Shown here: positions 32,049 to 41,973 of the stretch, piece by piece
Layout of the letters: every line of letters starts with the position of its first letter
Numbering within the stretch: position 1 is the first letter of the stretch
Source of the DNA: Deinococcus psychrotolerans
Lineage (GTDB): Bacteria > Deinococcota > Deinococci > Deinococcales > Deinococcaceae
Assembly: GCF_003860465.1 (NCBI RefSeq)
Contig: NZ_CP034186.1
Coordinates: 186,001-250,000 of the forward strand
Length of the DNA: 64,000 nucleotides
Direction: 5' to 3'
Program-made: the position numbers and the translations under genes
The notes under the pieces: model-generated
The model's database searches: none
Told to the model about the DNA's origin: nothing
Seen by the model: the letters and a program-made list of their open reading frames with translations, nothing else

Positions 32049-32127
32049 ACTATGACCTCCGCGAGTTCCAGCCTTGCCCACAGCGCCAGACTCCAAAATT
32101 CCACGCCGTTTTTGCCCGATATTCCAA

Positions 32128-32871
32128 TCATGCTCCCAGCCCCTCTTCCGTGCCCAGATAGGCGGCCACCACCTGCGGGTGCGCCGTGACTTCGCGGTAG
32201 GTGCCGTGAGCGATGACCTGCCCCTGATCCATGACCACCACGCGGTCTGCCAGATCGCGCACCACCGGCATGATGTGTTCGATAAACAGCACGCTGACGC
32301 CGTCGGCACGCACGCCCCGGATCAGTTCTACCGCCTCCGCCGCCTCGCCGGGGCGCAGACCGGCCATCACCTCATCCAGCAGCAGCACGCGGGGGCCAGT
32401 CGCCAGAGCGCGGGCGATTTCCATGCGCTTGTCTTGCAACAAGGTCAGTTCGTGAGCGGCGCGGGCAGCCTGATCGGCCAGTCCGGTGCGCTCCAGCAGG
32501 TCATAAGCGCGTTCGCGGGCCTGCGGCAAGCTGGTGCCGGGTTGCCCAAACAGCGCTCCCACCGTCACATTCTCGTGAACGGTCATTTCGGGAAAGGGGC
32601 GCACCACCTGAAAGGCGCGGCCCAGTCCCGCGTGACAGCGGTGTTCCATCGGCGCATGCGTCACGTCTTGGCCCAGCAGTTCCAGCTGCCCCGAACTGGG
32701 CCGGTAGACCCCTGACAGCAGGTTGAGGAGCGTGGTCTTGCCCGCGCCGTTCGGCCCGATGACCGCCAGAATCTCGCCGTCATAGTGGTCGAAGGTGACA
32801 TTCTGGACGGCTTGGAGGCCACCGAAACTCTTGCTCAGGCCAGCGGCCCGCAAAACAACCTGACCCGTCAC
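32128..32871 (-). CDS. livG: ABC transporter ATP-binding protein LivG (cassette 2)
   Basis: A 247-residue ATPase beginning at a GTG that overlaps the livM stop. It has Walker A GPNGAGKTT near residue 40, a Walker B LLLDEVMAGLRPGEA and the LivG end VVAAYLGTEE. The usual LSGGQ signature is degenerate here (LTLLQDKRMEIARAL), as is common in LivG proteins where it reads L(S/P)(Y/H)G, so this one is more divergent than its cassette 1 paralogue. It works with LivF as the energy module of cassette 2. Confidence 0.9.
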   Translation of the reverse strand: MTGQVVLRAAGLSKSFGGLQAVQNVTFDHYDGEILAVIGPNGAGKTTLLNLLSGVYRPSSGQLELLGQDVTHAPMEHRCHAGLGRAFQVVRPFPEMTVHENVTVGALFGQPGTSLPQARERAYDLLERTGLADQAARAAHELTLLQDKRMEIARALATGPRVLLLDEVMAGLRPGEAAEAVELIRGVRADGVSVLFIEHIMPVVRDLADRVVVMDQGQVIAHGTYREVTAHPQVVAAYLGTEEGLGA

Positions 32872-33853
32872 ACGTCACCGCCGTGCCGTCCGCGCCGCAG
32901 CAGGCCCATCAGCCCACGCGGCAGCCACAAAATACTGAGCATCAGCACCAAGCCGTAGACCACCAGATAGCCGTTCTTGACGACGTTGTGCAGCGCTTCC
33001 TCGGCTATGCGCAGCACGGTTGCGCCCAGGATTGGCCCCAGCGTGGTGTACAGTCCACCAAAAATGCTGGTGGTCAGCGGCGCGATGGAATTGGCGAGGC
33101 TGAAAGTGTCCAGCGGACTGATAAAGAAGGTCTTGCCCGCGTACAGCACGCCCGCCAGCGCTGCCAGAAAGCTGGAGATGAAGAAGGCGGCCAGCTTGTA
33201 GCGCACAGTGGACACGCCCAGCACCCGCGCCGTTTCCTCGCCCTGCCGAATGGCAGCAAAAGCGTGGTGCAGGCGGCCTGTGCGCACCGCCAGACTGACG
33301 CCCGCCGTCAGCGCCAGCAGCAGTAGGGCCAGCAGATACTGTCCGCGCGAGTCGCCGCCCAGCAGCGCCGGAACCAGCAGACCGTTTGCGCCGCCCGCCA
33401 CGTCTTCCGGCAGGTTCTGGATGATGGTTCGCACGACTTCGGTAAAGGCCAGAGTGGCGATGGCGAAGTACATGCCGCTCAGGCGCATGGTCACCGCTCC
33501 TAAAATCAGGCTGATCATGCCCGTGCCCAGCGCCGCCAGAGGCATCGCCAGCGGCCAGGCCAGCCCAGTTTTGAGCAGCAACGCGTAGCCGTAAGCGCCC
33601 ATCCCGTAAAACGCTGCGTGTGCCAGACTGACCTGCCCACTGCGTGCCAGAATGTCCCACGACAGCGCCATGATTCCGGCCACCAGCGTGAAGAAGCCGA
33701 TTTGCAACAGGTACGCGCCCCTATCGCCCAGTGGCAGAAAGGGGAAGGCCAGCGCCAGCACGAAAAAAATTGCCAGCGGCACCAAAGCTATTCCAGTGAT
33801 GTCCGGTTTGCGGGCAGCCTGCCGTTTAGAAGCGGGCGTTATGCGGTCTGCCC

Positions 33854-33857
<4 letters not shown>
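32868..33857 (-). CDS. livM: HAAT-family ABC transporter permease LivM (cassette 2)
   Basis: A 329-residue membrane protein starting at a GTG overlapping the livH stop. LivM landmarks are GQVSLAHAAFYGMGAY near residue 85, GMYFAIATLAFTEVV near 130 and FISSFLAALAGVLYAG near 215, with multiple hydrophobic helices. It is a paralogue of cassette 1 LivM but clearly diverged, so the two cassettes probably carry different substrates. Confidence 0.9.
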
Positions 33858-34714
<857 letters not shown>

Positions 34715-34780
34715 TCAAGCTCCGTAAGGTGACGATTTATTTGGCTTCTTGGTGTTTGAAAGGAGAAGGAAGTGCAGATT

Positions 34781-35830
34781 TTAACTCTGGTTCAGATGTT
34801 TCAGAAACGCTGCCCCGAACTCGTCCGGCGCTTCAATGAACGGTGAATGACCCACGCCGAGGAGCACCAGCTCGCGCCACCGTCCACCGTTAACTTCACC
34901 ACGTTCCAGCACGGTTCGCATCTGCGTTATCATCGGCTGAGGCGGGCAGACATCCGCTCCGGGCCAGCCGGGGACTGCGCCCAGTGCGCCAAGCTGGGCC
35001 AGATCGAACAGGCTGGTGTCCCCCACAATAGCGTCAGCGTCCCCACGCACCCACAGCACGGGCGGCGGCGGGGTCAGCTCCGCGAAGGCCGAGAGGTTCA
35101 TGTATTTGGAGCTGAAGGCGTTCGCCACCCCAGCAATCCCCGGCGCGACATTCGGCCAGTGTTCGCTGGTCGTCATGTCGCCGGGATAGAAACCGTTCCC
35201 AGTGCGGGTTTTAAGCATGGACGACACCCACGCTTCTTCCTTCTGTGGGTCTGGCTGAAATTGTGCGGCGTTGAAGTAGAACTTCCGCATCACGTCGCGC
35301 GGGCTGCCGGGTGCGTCCGAGCGATCTCCAGCAGTGATCAATGGGACAAAGGCCGCGTTGACCGTCCCGCCGCCTGAACCCGCAAAATCCGGCGTGTTGG
35401 GCGTGCCGTCCGCGCCGTGCGTGCCGCCGAAGCCGTAGGGGCTGACCGGGGCCACCAGCGTCAACGACTTGACCCGCTCTGATGCGCTCAGCGCCACCTG
35501 CATGACCACGCCGCCGCCCATGCTCCAGCCCAGCAGATGTGCGTCTTTCCATTCCAGCGCGTCCAGCAGGGCCAGCAGATCGTCAGACCAGTCCTTCAGG
35601 CCGCGCGTGGCGTCAATCGGCTTGGCCTCGCTGTCGCCGTAGCCGCGCAAATCGGGAGCGACGACGTGAATATCGTCTGGCAAACCTTCTATCAGGTCAC
35701 GGAAAAATTCACCATCGGATACGTTGCCGTGAACCAGCAGAAGCCGCCGTTTGGCCTCGCCCGTCGCGGGGCGTTCCAATACAGCGGTTTTCAGGCGTGA
35801 GGTCTGGAGTGTTCGTGAATTGAGTGTCAT
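34781..35830 (-). CDS. Alpha/beta hydrolase inside liv cassette 2
   Basis: About 349 residues from the ATG at 35830 (GGGAG site); a TTG start at 35857 is less likely. The fold is shown by LLLVHGNVSDGEFF (oxyanion region), a nucleophile elbow GWSMGGG with Ser near residue 100 and a C-terminal GHSPFIEAPDEFG histidine. Lying between the binding protein and the permeases of cassette 2, it probably hydrolyses an ester, amide or lactone related to the imported molecule. There is no signal peptide, so it acts in the cytoplasm. Substrate is unknown. Confidence 0.85.
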   Translation of the reverse strand: MTLNSRTLQTSRLKTAVLERPATGEAKRRLLLVHGNVSDGEFFRDLIEGLPDDIHVVAPDLRGYGDSEAKPIDATRGLKDWSDDLLALLDALEWKDAHLLGWSMGGGVVMQVALSASERVKSLTLVAPVSPYGFGGTHGADGTPNTPDFAGSGGGTVNAAFVPLITAGDRSDAPGSPRDVMRKFYFNAAQFQPDPQKEEAWVSSMLKTRTGNGFYPGDMTTSEHWPNVAPGIAGVANAFSSKYMNLSAFAELTPPPPVLWVRGDADAIVGDTSLFDLAQLGALGAVPGWPGADVCPPQPMITQMRTVLERGEVNGGRWRELVLLGVGHSPFIEAPDEFGAAFLKHLNQS

Positions 35831-35980
35831 GTCGGCTCCCTGTTCCTCGGCTGGCAAGGGGATGCTCCTTCGAGAACCCCCTCTCCTGCGGAGTTGTTCC
35901 GGCCCGTTCGCTCATGCGGCCAACCCCACTTGAAAGGGAGCTGAGAAGCGCAGAAAGTGTCCGTGCCTCTTTTCCAAGGG

Positions 35981-36020
35981 GGCAGAGTGGTGCGTGCAAC
36001 CGGCGCAGCTCCACTCTGCC
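35981..36020 (-). terminator. Stable hairpin downstream of the cassette 2 binding-protein gene
   Basis: GGCAGAGTGG (35981-35990) and CCACTCTGCC (36011-36020) form a 10-bp stem whose loop can pair further (TGCG with CGCA). It begins about 20 bases after the livK stop on the minus strand. No U-run follows, so it may act as an attenuator that lowers read-through to the hydrolase and permease genes rather than as a full terminator. Confidence 0.5.
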
Positions 36021-36039
36021 GCCGTGCGTCCTCAGATTC

Positions 36040-37200
36040 CTACTTGTTCCACACCAAAGCCTTTTTGGTAAACTTGACCGGATACACCGGTACACGGGCG
36101 TCGTCGAGGAACTGGAAGTGCAGCCAGTTGCCCGCCTTAAAGCCCTGGTACTGGGTTTTGAGGCTCTTGCTGAAGGTCAGCGTGCCGAAGGGCGAGCGCA
36201 TGTTGGTCTTGGCCAGTTCGGCGGCCACTGCGTCCTTGTCCACGCTGCCCGCTTTGTTAATGGCGGCGGCCAGCGATTTGAGGTTTACGTAGGCCAGCGG
36301 CGCAAAATATTCCTCGGTCACGTTGCCGAACTTTTTCTTGTAGGCGTTCACAAACAAGCGGCTCTCGCGATTGGGGCTGGTGGGCAGCCATAAGCTCAGG
36401 CCCGCAATGTCATTGGAGAGGGGATTTTTCTCGAATCCCACCGGCCAGCTCGGCGGGGTGCCGTAGATCAGGCCCAGCTTGAGGTTTTGCTGCTTGATCT
36501 CGGTTGCCAGCGGCAAGGCGTCGGTGTCGTAGCCTACCCAGTACAGAATATCGGGCTTGGCAGCCTTGGCCTTGCTGACCAGCGGGCCGAAGTTGCCGCT
36601 GCCCGTCTTAAACTTCTCAGCCAAAACAACATTAAATCCCGCTTTTTTGAAAGCGTCCACGGTGGCGTCGATCCCCGCGCTGCCGAAGGGGCCGTCCTCG
36701 TAGGCGATGGCGATATTCTTGGCTCCCTCCTTGACCTTGAGGGTCTTGAAGAAGCCCAAGATAGCCTCGAAATTGTAATAGGACCAAGGGTGGTAGTGAA
36801 AGAAGTACTTGTGGTCGGCAAACGCGTCTTCAACGGGGGTGGCGGCCGCCCCGATCCAGGCCATGAAGGTGTTGTACTGCTTGGCCGGGCCCGACAGCGC
36901 CACGCTGACCGCGCTGCTCACGCCGCCCGCCATGAAGTCCACCTTGTCCACCGTGACCAGCTTGACGAATTCCGGCACGGCTTTGGCTGGGGCGCTGGCG
37001 TCGTCGCCGTAAACCAGTTCCAGCGGCTTGCCCAGCACGCCTCCGGCCTTGTTTATCTCGTCCAGTGCCAGCTCGTAACCGTTCTTGGCCGCCTGGCCCG
37101 AAACGCTGCCTCCGCCCGAGAGGGGAAGCAACACGCCCACTTTCACCGCGCCCGCACTGGAAACCGCGAGCAGCATGCCCGTCAGAAGTAGAGTTTTCAT
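36040..37200 (-). CDS. livK: HAAT-family substrate-binding protein (cassette 2)
   Basis: A 386-residue exported receptor with a short signal peptide (cleavage near SSAGA), the opening VKVGVLLPLSGGGSVSGQAAKNGYELALDEIN in order, and KNIAIAYEDGPFGSAG mid-chain. This is the LivK/amide-binding fold. It is the first gene of cassette 2 on the minus strand. The ATG has no evident ribosome site. It is divergent from the MetX-like gene, with a 9-bp inverted repeat between them. Confidence 0.9.
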   Translation of the reverse strand: MKTLLLTGMLLAVSSAGAVKVGVLLPLSGGGSVSGQAAKNGYELALDEINKAGGVLGKPLELVYGDDASAPAKAVPEFVKLVTVDKVDFMAGGVSSAVSVALSGPAKQYNTFMAWIGAAATPVEDAFADHKYFFHYHPWSYYNFEAILGFFKTLKVKEGAKNIAIAYEDGPFGSAGIDATVDAFKKAGFNVVLAEKFKTGSGNFGPLVSKAKAAKPDILYWVGYDTDALPLATEIKQQNLKLGLIYGTPPSWPVGFEKNPLSNDIAGLSLWLPTSPNRESRLFVNAYKKKFGNVTEEYFAPLAYVNLKSLAAAINKAGSVDKDAVAAELAKTNMRSPFGTLTFSKSLKTQYQGFKAGNWLHFQFLDDARVPVYPVKFTKKALVWNK

Positions 37201-37232
37201 AACATGGGCAGTTTAAATGAGTGGCGTCACGG

Positions 37233-37302
37233 GGGCGTTACAACCATGCAGAGGCAAGCGGTTACCCGCTCCGTTCTTTACTGTGACCACTCCGTAACGC
37301 CC
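37233..37302. promoter_or_regulatory. Spaced inverted repeat in the livK/metX-like divergent region
   Basis: GGGCGTTAC (37233-37241) and GTAACGCCC (37294-37302) are perfect inverted 9-mers, 52 bp apart, within a 121-bp divergent promoter region. A regulator bound at both could control the two directions together. No regulator is assigned. Confidence 0.4.
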
Positions 37303-37321
37303 TGCGCCTACCCTTGTCTTA

Positions 37322-38407
37322 ATGAGCGATACGTTACGGGCGGCAAAGCTGGAAGCAGGCAAAGAACCAGGCGAGTGGGTTTTTTCGGCCCAGGCGACTT
37401 TTGCAGGCGTGGATGTGCCGCTGAGACTGGGCGCACAGTCGTGGGGCACACTGAACCCGGCGCGTGACAACGCCGTGCTGGTCTGCCATTACTACACCGG
37501 CACCATGCGTGCAGCGGGCCTTAACCCAGACGGCACGCCCGGCTGGTGGGCTGCGCTGATCGGTCCAGGACTGGCACTGGACACAGACCGTTTTTTCGTG
37601 ATCTGCATGAATACGCTCTCCAACGTGCAGGCCCATGACCCCAGCATCGTGACCACCGGGCCGGATACCGCTCACCCAGACGGACAACTCTGGGGGCCTC
37701 GTTTTCCGGCCTGGGATTTCGGCGACCTGCACGCCGCTCAGCTCGGGCTGATGCGTGCGCTGGGTGCGCCCCGCTGGCACGCGGTGGTTGGCCCCAGTCT
37801 GGGCGGATTGCAGGCGCTCCAGTGGGCGGCCATCACTCCCGAACTTGCGCCGCGAGTGATGGCGGTGGCGACCAGTCCGCAGATCGGCCCGGCACTGCGC
37901 GACGCCTTCACCCCCTTTCTGCGGCAGGTCGCCCAGGCAGGCAGCCCGGATGAAGCTTTGCGCCTGATCACCTTCTTCGGGCTGGGTGCCGACGGGATGG
38001 AATTGATGTTCCGTGACGACGATTTTAGCAGATACCTGTCTTCCCGCTCAGGAACGGCCAGCCTGTCACACATTTTAGATCTTGCCCGGTTGATCGAAAC
38101 GCATAACCTCGCAGCTGTGGCTCCTTCCCCGGAACTGTTTGCCCGCTGGATCAGATCAGGGTTGCGGCTGCTGACCGTGAATATTGCTGTGGATCAGTTC
38201 TTCCCTGCCGCCGAAATGCGGGCCTTCGCGCAGGCTTCGGCAGGAGCGGGCGTAAACCACACCCACATGGAATTCGCCTCCTCGCATGGCCATTTGGGCT
38301 GCGTCAATGGCACGGCGGCTTTTGCTGGCCAGTTGCAGGCTTTGCTGAACACTCCGGTGAGGCCGCTTCACCCAGTCTCTGCTGCCGAATACCTGCAGCA
38401 TCCCTAA
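37322..38407 (+). CDS. MetX-like alpha/beta-fold acyltransferase or hydrolase
   Basis: A 361-residue protein with the homoserine acetyltransferase-type layout: LVCHYYTG near residue 55, a nucleophile elbow GPSLGGLQALQW near 155, the acid in VDQFFPAAEMR and the histidine in SSHGHLG. Classic MetX has GGSMGG and a tighter set of substrate residues, so this may be a MetX-like hydrolase rather than a methionine-pathway enzyme. It is divergent from liv cassette 2 and is followed only by insertion-sequence debris. Confidence 0.75.
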   Translation: MSDTLRAAKLEAGKEPGEWVFSAQATFAGVDVPLRLGAQSWGTLNPARDNAVLVCHYYTGTMRAAGLNPDGTPGWWAALIGPGLALDTDRFFVICMNTLSNVQAHDPSIVTTGPDTAHPDGQLWGPRFPAWDFGDLHAAQLGLMRALGAPRWHAVVGPSLGGLQALQWAAITPELAPRVMAVATSPQIGPALRDAFTPFLRQVAQAGSPDEALRLITFFGLGADGMELMFRDDDFSRYLSSRSGTASLSHILDLARLIETHNLAAVAPSPELFARWIRSGLRLLTVNIAVDQFFPAAEMRAFAQASAGAGVNHTHMEFASSHGHLGCVNGTAAFAGQLQALLNTPVRPLHPVSAAEYLQHP

Positions 38408-38501
38408 CTTCGAGTCTATTTGGAAAATATGTGGACTAAAGGATATGACGACGACACAGCCTCACCGAGCGCAGATTGACGAATAAGAGACCTTCTGGGA
38501 G

Positions 38502-39310
38502 GTGTCAGATGCCCTCTGGACACGCCTTGAGCCGCTCCTGGCCATCGATAAACTGTGCAAGAAGTCTGGGCATCTCTCACGGAACGCCCGTGCTATGTTC
38601 AACGGTTTAATTTGGTTGGCCCGCACCGGCAGTCAACGGAGTCAACTCCCACAGCGCTCCAGTCTCTACGGCTCACGAGCGCTTTAGCGCTTGGGTGAAG
38701 CATAGCTGACTCAGACGGGCGTGGGCGGTGATCCTCGAAGAATATGGCGAGGAACTCGGCATCGATTGGGAGTGGCAAGCCGCAGACGAGAGAATTATCA
38801 AAGCGCCGTTGGGAAAAAGGGGCTTCCGGTGCCGAGGGAGCCACGGGGAGCAAGCCAACTGACCGAGGCAAAGCTGGTTGTAAACGCACCCTCCTGATGG
38901 ATGCCAAAGGTATTCCGTTAGCGGTTATGGTGTGTAGGGCCAATCGCTATGACAGTTAGAAGCTCAAAGACGTGCTGGAGTCCGGTACCATCGCTGTTCC
39001 TCAGCTTTTGGCTGAGGAACAGCGTCGTCTGCTTATTGGTCGTGGATATGACACGCCAACGTGTCGCACCCTAACCTGCGATGCTAGCTTCGTCGTGCAC
39101 ATTCCGAAAAAATCGTCAAAGGAAACACCGCTCCCTGCACCAACAGACCCAGACCGCCATCCACCAAGACGTTGGGTCGTGGAAGTTGGGGATGCTTAGT
39201 TCAGATAGTTTCAGACGCGCTGGGAAAAGCATCAAGCGCTGTATCTGGGATTCGTCGAGTTGGCCGCCTACCTCACCATCTGGCGAAAACTGGCTCCACT
39301 CATCGCTTGA
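38502..39310 (+). pseudogene. Fragmented IS5-family transposase
   Basis: Pieces in different frames reconstruct an IS5/IS427-group transposase: WTRLEPLL and ARAMFNGLIWLARTGSQ near the start, then after a deletion GIDWEWQAADERIIKAPLG, GSKPTDRGKAGCKRTLL, VHIPKKSSKETPLPAPTDPD, RRWVVEV and, at the end, LAAYLTIWRKLAPLIA with a TGA at 39308. Several stops and frameshifts and the internal deletion (near 38685) inactivate it. The first frame has a GGGAGGTG site. Terminal inverted repeats were not identified. Confidence 0.85.
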
Positions 39311-39457
39311 ATAGATTTTCCAGACTTTAATCTGTTTTCCTGGATAGTGGTGAGATATGCGACGGTGGATGTCCAAATGCTCGCTGATTTTAAACACCAA
39401 GTTACAACCGCTTAAACTCACCCACGCGAAGTCCAGTCAGCGTCTGGTTCCACCATC

Positions 39458-39510
39458 TTGTGTACATGCCGCTCAGCTCTTATACTCGTTGACAAGTCAA
39501 TAGTTGACAA
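39458..39510 (+). promoter_or_regulatory. Promoter and operator of the aminobenzoyl-CoA operon
   Basis: TTGTGT (39458-39463) and TATACT (39481-39486) with a 17-base spacer make a plausible promoter. The start site would fall in TTGACAAGTCAA (39489-39500), a 12-bp near-palindrome, and GTTGACAA is repeated directly at 39488-39495 and 39503-39510. This suits binding by the MarR protein encoded third in the operon. A GGAGG site precedes the first gene. Confidence 0.55.
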
Positions 39511-39576
39511 ATGAACTTTCTGGCGAGCGACACTCGGCGATCAACAACTTTTGGGCAGTTTCGGAGGTGGTGACTG

Positions 39577-41973
39577 ATGTCTTCCTTTCCTGTACAAACC
39601 CTGATTCTCGGCGGCGGCCCGGCGGGGCTTTACTTCGCCCTGCTGCTCAAAAAAGAATGCCCGGACGCTGACATCACCTTGCTGGAACGCAACCGCCCTG
39701 GCGACACCTTCGGCTGGGGCGTAGTCTTCAGTGATCAGACGCTGGGCAACCTGATGGACGCCGATCCGGTGAGCGCCCACACCATCAACGCGGCCTTCAA
39801 CCACTGGGAGGACATCGAAATCCGCTTCAGGGGCACACGCAGCCGCTCGACCGGTCACGGCTTCATCGGGATTGGGCGCAAAAAGCTGCTCAATATCTTG
39901 CAAGACCGCTGCCGCGAACTGGGCGTCAAGCTGGTGTTCGACCATGAGGTCAGAGACATCGAGGCCACCATCCGCGAGTACGCGCCGGATCTGGTCATCG
40001 CCGCAGACGGCATGGGCAGCCGGGTGCGCCAGCTCTATCAGGCCAGCTACCAGCCCGACATCGACATGCGCCAGAACCGCTTCGTGTGGCTGGGCACGCG
40101 GGCCAAATACGACGCCTTCACCTTCGACTTTCAGGAAACGCCGCACGGCTGGTTTCAGGCGCACATTTACCAGTTCGACGACCAGATGAGCACCTTCATT
40201 GTGGAGACGCCGCAAGCCGTCTGGGAAGCTTCGGGCTTACAAGATCTGTCCAAGCAGGCCAACGTCGAGTTCTGTGAAGAGCTGTTTAGTGAAGTGCTCA
40301 GCGGCGAAAAGCTGATTTCCAACGCGGCGCACCTGCAGGGAAGCGATATCTGGAGCCAGTTTCCACGCATCAAAACGCGGGAGTGGGTGCATTGGGGTGA
40401 GTACGGCGGCAAACAGGTGCCAGTAGTGCTGATGGGCGACGCTGCCCACACCGCCCACTACTCGATTGGCAGCGGCACTAAACTGGCTCTCGAAGACGCC
40501 ATCGCGCTAATGGGAGCGCTGCGCCAGACGGACAAGCTGGAAAATGCCTTGCAGCGCTACACCGCTGAGCGCGGCACTGAAGTCCTCAAAATCCAGAACG
40601 CCGCCCGCAACTCCACCGAATGGTTTGAAAACGTGGCCCGCTACGCCCAGTTGCCGCCGGAACAGTTTGCCTACAGCTTGCTGACCCGCTCGCAGCGCAT
40701 CTCGCACGAGAACCTGCGCCAGCGCGACGGCGCGTATCTCAACACCCTCGAAACCTGGCTGACCCAGCAGTCCGGCGGGCCGCCCACCACCCTGCCGCCG
40801 ATGCTGACGCCCTACAGCCTGCGCGGCGTCAACCTCAGTAACCGCATCGTGATGAGTCCGATGGCGGTGTATTCGGCGGTTGGGGGTGTGCCAGGCGACT
40901 TTCATCTGGTGCATCTGGGAGCCAGAGCGCTGGGCGGCGCGGGATTGATTTTCACCGAGATGACCTGCGTCACTCCGCAGGGCCGCATCACGCCGGGGTG
41001 CGCTGGGCTGTGGAACGACGAGCAGCAACTCGCCTGGCAGCGCATTGTCACGTTCATTCACGGCAGCAGCTCCGCCAAAGTTGCCATTCAACTCGGCCAC
41101 GCTGGAGCCAAAGGCAGCACCCGGCGGGCCTGGGACGGCGGTGATCTGCCGCTCGATGTGCCGGACGAACCCAACTGGCCGCTGCGCTCGGCCAGCCCGC
41201 AGCAGTACCTGCCGGGCATCAGTCAGGTGGCCGCAGAGATCACTCGCCGCGAGATGGACGAGGTGCGCGGGGCTTTCGTGGACGCTGCCCGCCGCGCCGC
41301 CGCCGCCGGTTTCGATTGGCTGGAACTGCACTGCGCCCACGGCTACCTGCTCAGCAGCTTTATTTCGCCGCTGACCAATCAGCGCAGTGATGATTACGGC
41401 GGCAGCTTGCCGAACCGTCTGCGCTACCCGCTGGAGGTGTTCCGGGCCGTGCGCGAGGTGTGGCCCACCGAGCGTCCCATCAGCGTGAGGATCAGCGCCC
41501 ACGACTGGGTGGAGGGCGGCATCACCCCGGACGACGCGGTGGAGATCGCCCAGCACTTCAAGGCGGCGGGAGCCGATATGATCGACTGCTCCAGCGGTCA
41601 GGTCAGCAAAGCCGAGGCTCCCATTTATGGCCGGATGTACCAGACCCCCTTTGCTGACCGCGTCCGCAACGAGGTGGGCATTCCGACCATCGCCGTGGGT
41701 AACATCTTTGAGGCTGACCACATCAACAGCATCATCGCCTCGGGCCGCGCCGACTTGTGTGCGCTGGGCCGTCCACACCTGGCCGACCCGTTCTGGACGC
41801 TGCATGAGGCCGCCAAGCTGGGTTACACCGGGCAGCCCTGGCCCAAACCGTATTTTCTGGGCAAGCAGCAATTCGAGCGCAATCTGGAGCGCGAACGGGA
41901 ACTGAGTGCCGCGCAGACCGGACAGGCCGCCAGCCTCAGCCGCCTGAGGGCCGAACTGGAGGGGGGCGTATGA
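39577..41973 (+). CDS. Bifunctional 2-aminobenzoyl-CoA monooxygenase/reductase (salicylyl-CoA 5-hydroxylase type)
   Basis: A 798-residue fusion. Residues 1-380 are a class A flavin monooxygenase: GGGPAGLYFALLLKK at 11-25, then a GD motif in VLMGDAAHTAHYSIGSG. Residues about 405-770 are an Old Yellow Enzyme reductase domain (LSNRIVMSPMAVYS, LGHAGAKGS, HCAHGYLLSSFISPLTNQRSDDYGG in order, and GRPHLADPFW). This fusion is known from aerobic CoA-dependent anthranilate degradation, where it hydroxylates and reduces the ring of 2-aminobenzoyl-CoA, and from salicylyl-CoA hydroxylation. First gene of a nine-gene operon; GGAGGTGG ribosome site. Confidence 0.9.
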   Translation: MSSFPVQTLILGGGPAGLYFALLLKKECPDADITLLERNRPGDTFGWGVVFSDQTLGNLMDADPVSAHTINAAFNHWEDIEIRFRGTRSRSTGHGFIGIGRKKLLNILQDRCRELGVKLVFDHEVRDIEATIREYAPDLVIAADGMGSRVRQLYQASYQPDIDMRQNRFVWLGTRAKYDAFTFDFQETPHGWFQAHIYQFDDQMSTFIVETPQAVWEASGLQDLSKQANVEFCEELFSEVLSGEKLISNAAHLQGSDIWSQFPRIKTREWVHWGEYGGKQVPVVLMGDAAHTAHYSIGSGTKLALEDAIALMGALRQTDKLENALQRYTAERGTEVLKIQNAARNSTEWFENVARYAQLPPEQFAYSLLTRSQRISHENLRQRDGAYLNTLETWLTQQSGGPPTTLPPMLTPYSLRGVNLSNRIVMSPMAVYSAVGGVPGDFHLVHLGARALGGAGLIFTEMTCVTPQGRITPGCAGLWNDEQQLAWQRIVTFIHGSSSAKVAIQLGHAGAKGSTRRAWDGGDLPLDVPDEPNWPLRSASPQQYLPGISQVAAEITRREMDEVRGAFVDAARRAAAAGFDWLELHCAHGYLLSSFISPLTNQRSDDYGGSLPNRLRYPLEVFRAVREVWPTERPISVRISAHDWVEGGITPDDAVEIAQHFKAAGADMIDCSSGQVSKAEAPIYGRMYQTPFADRVRNEVGIPTIAVGNIFEADHINSIIASGRADLCALGRPHLADPFWTLHEAAKLGYTGQPWPKPYFLGKQQFERNLERERELSAAQTGQAASLSRLRAELEGGV

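Noticed and set aside
39488..39510. GTTGACAA direct repeats as a CRISPR-like or integration repeat
   Set aside because: There are only two 8-base copies, 15 bases apart, and they fit an operator over a promoter start much better.
40507..41871. Minus-strand ORF of 454 codons
   Set aside because: It is the mirror of the OYE domain of the monooxygenase/reductase and contains His/Gly/Arg-rich low-quality sequence typical of shadow frames in GC-rich DNA.
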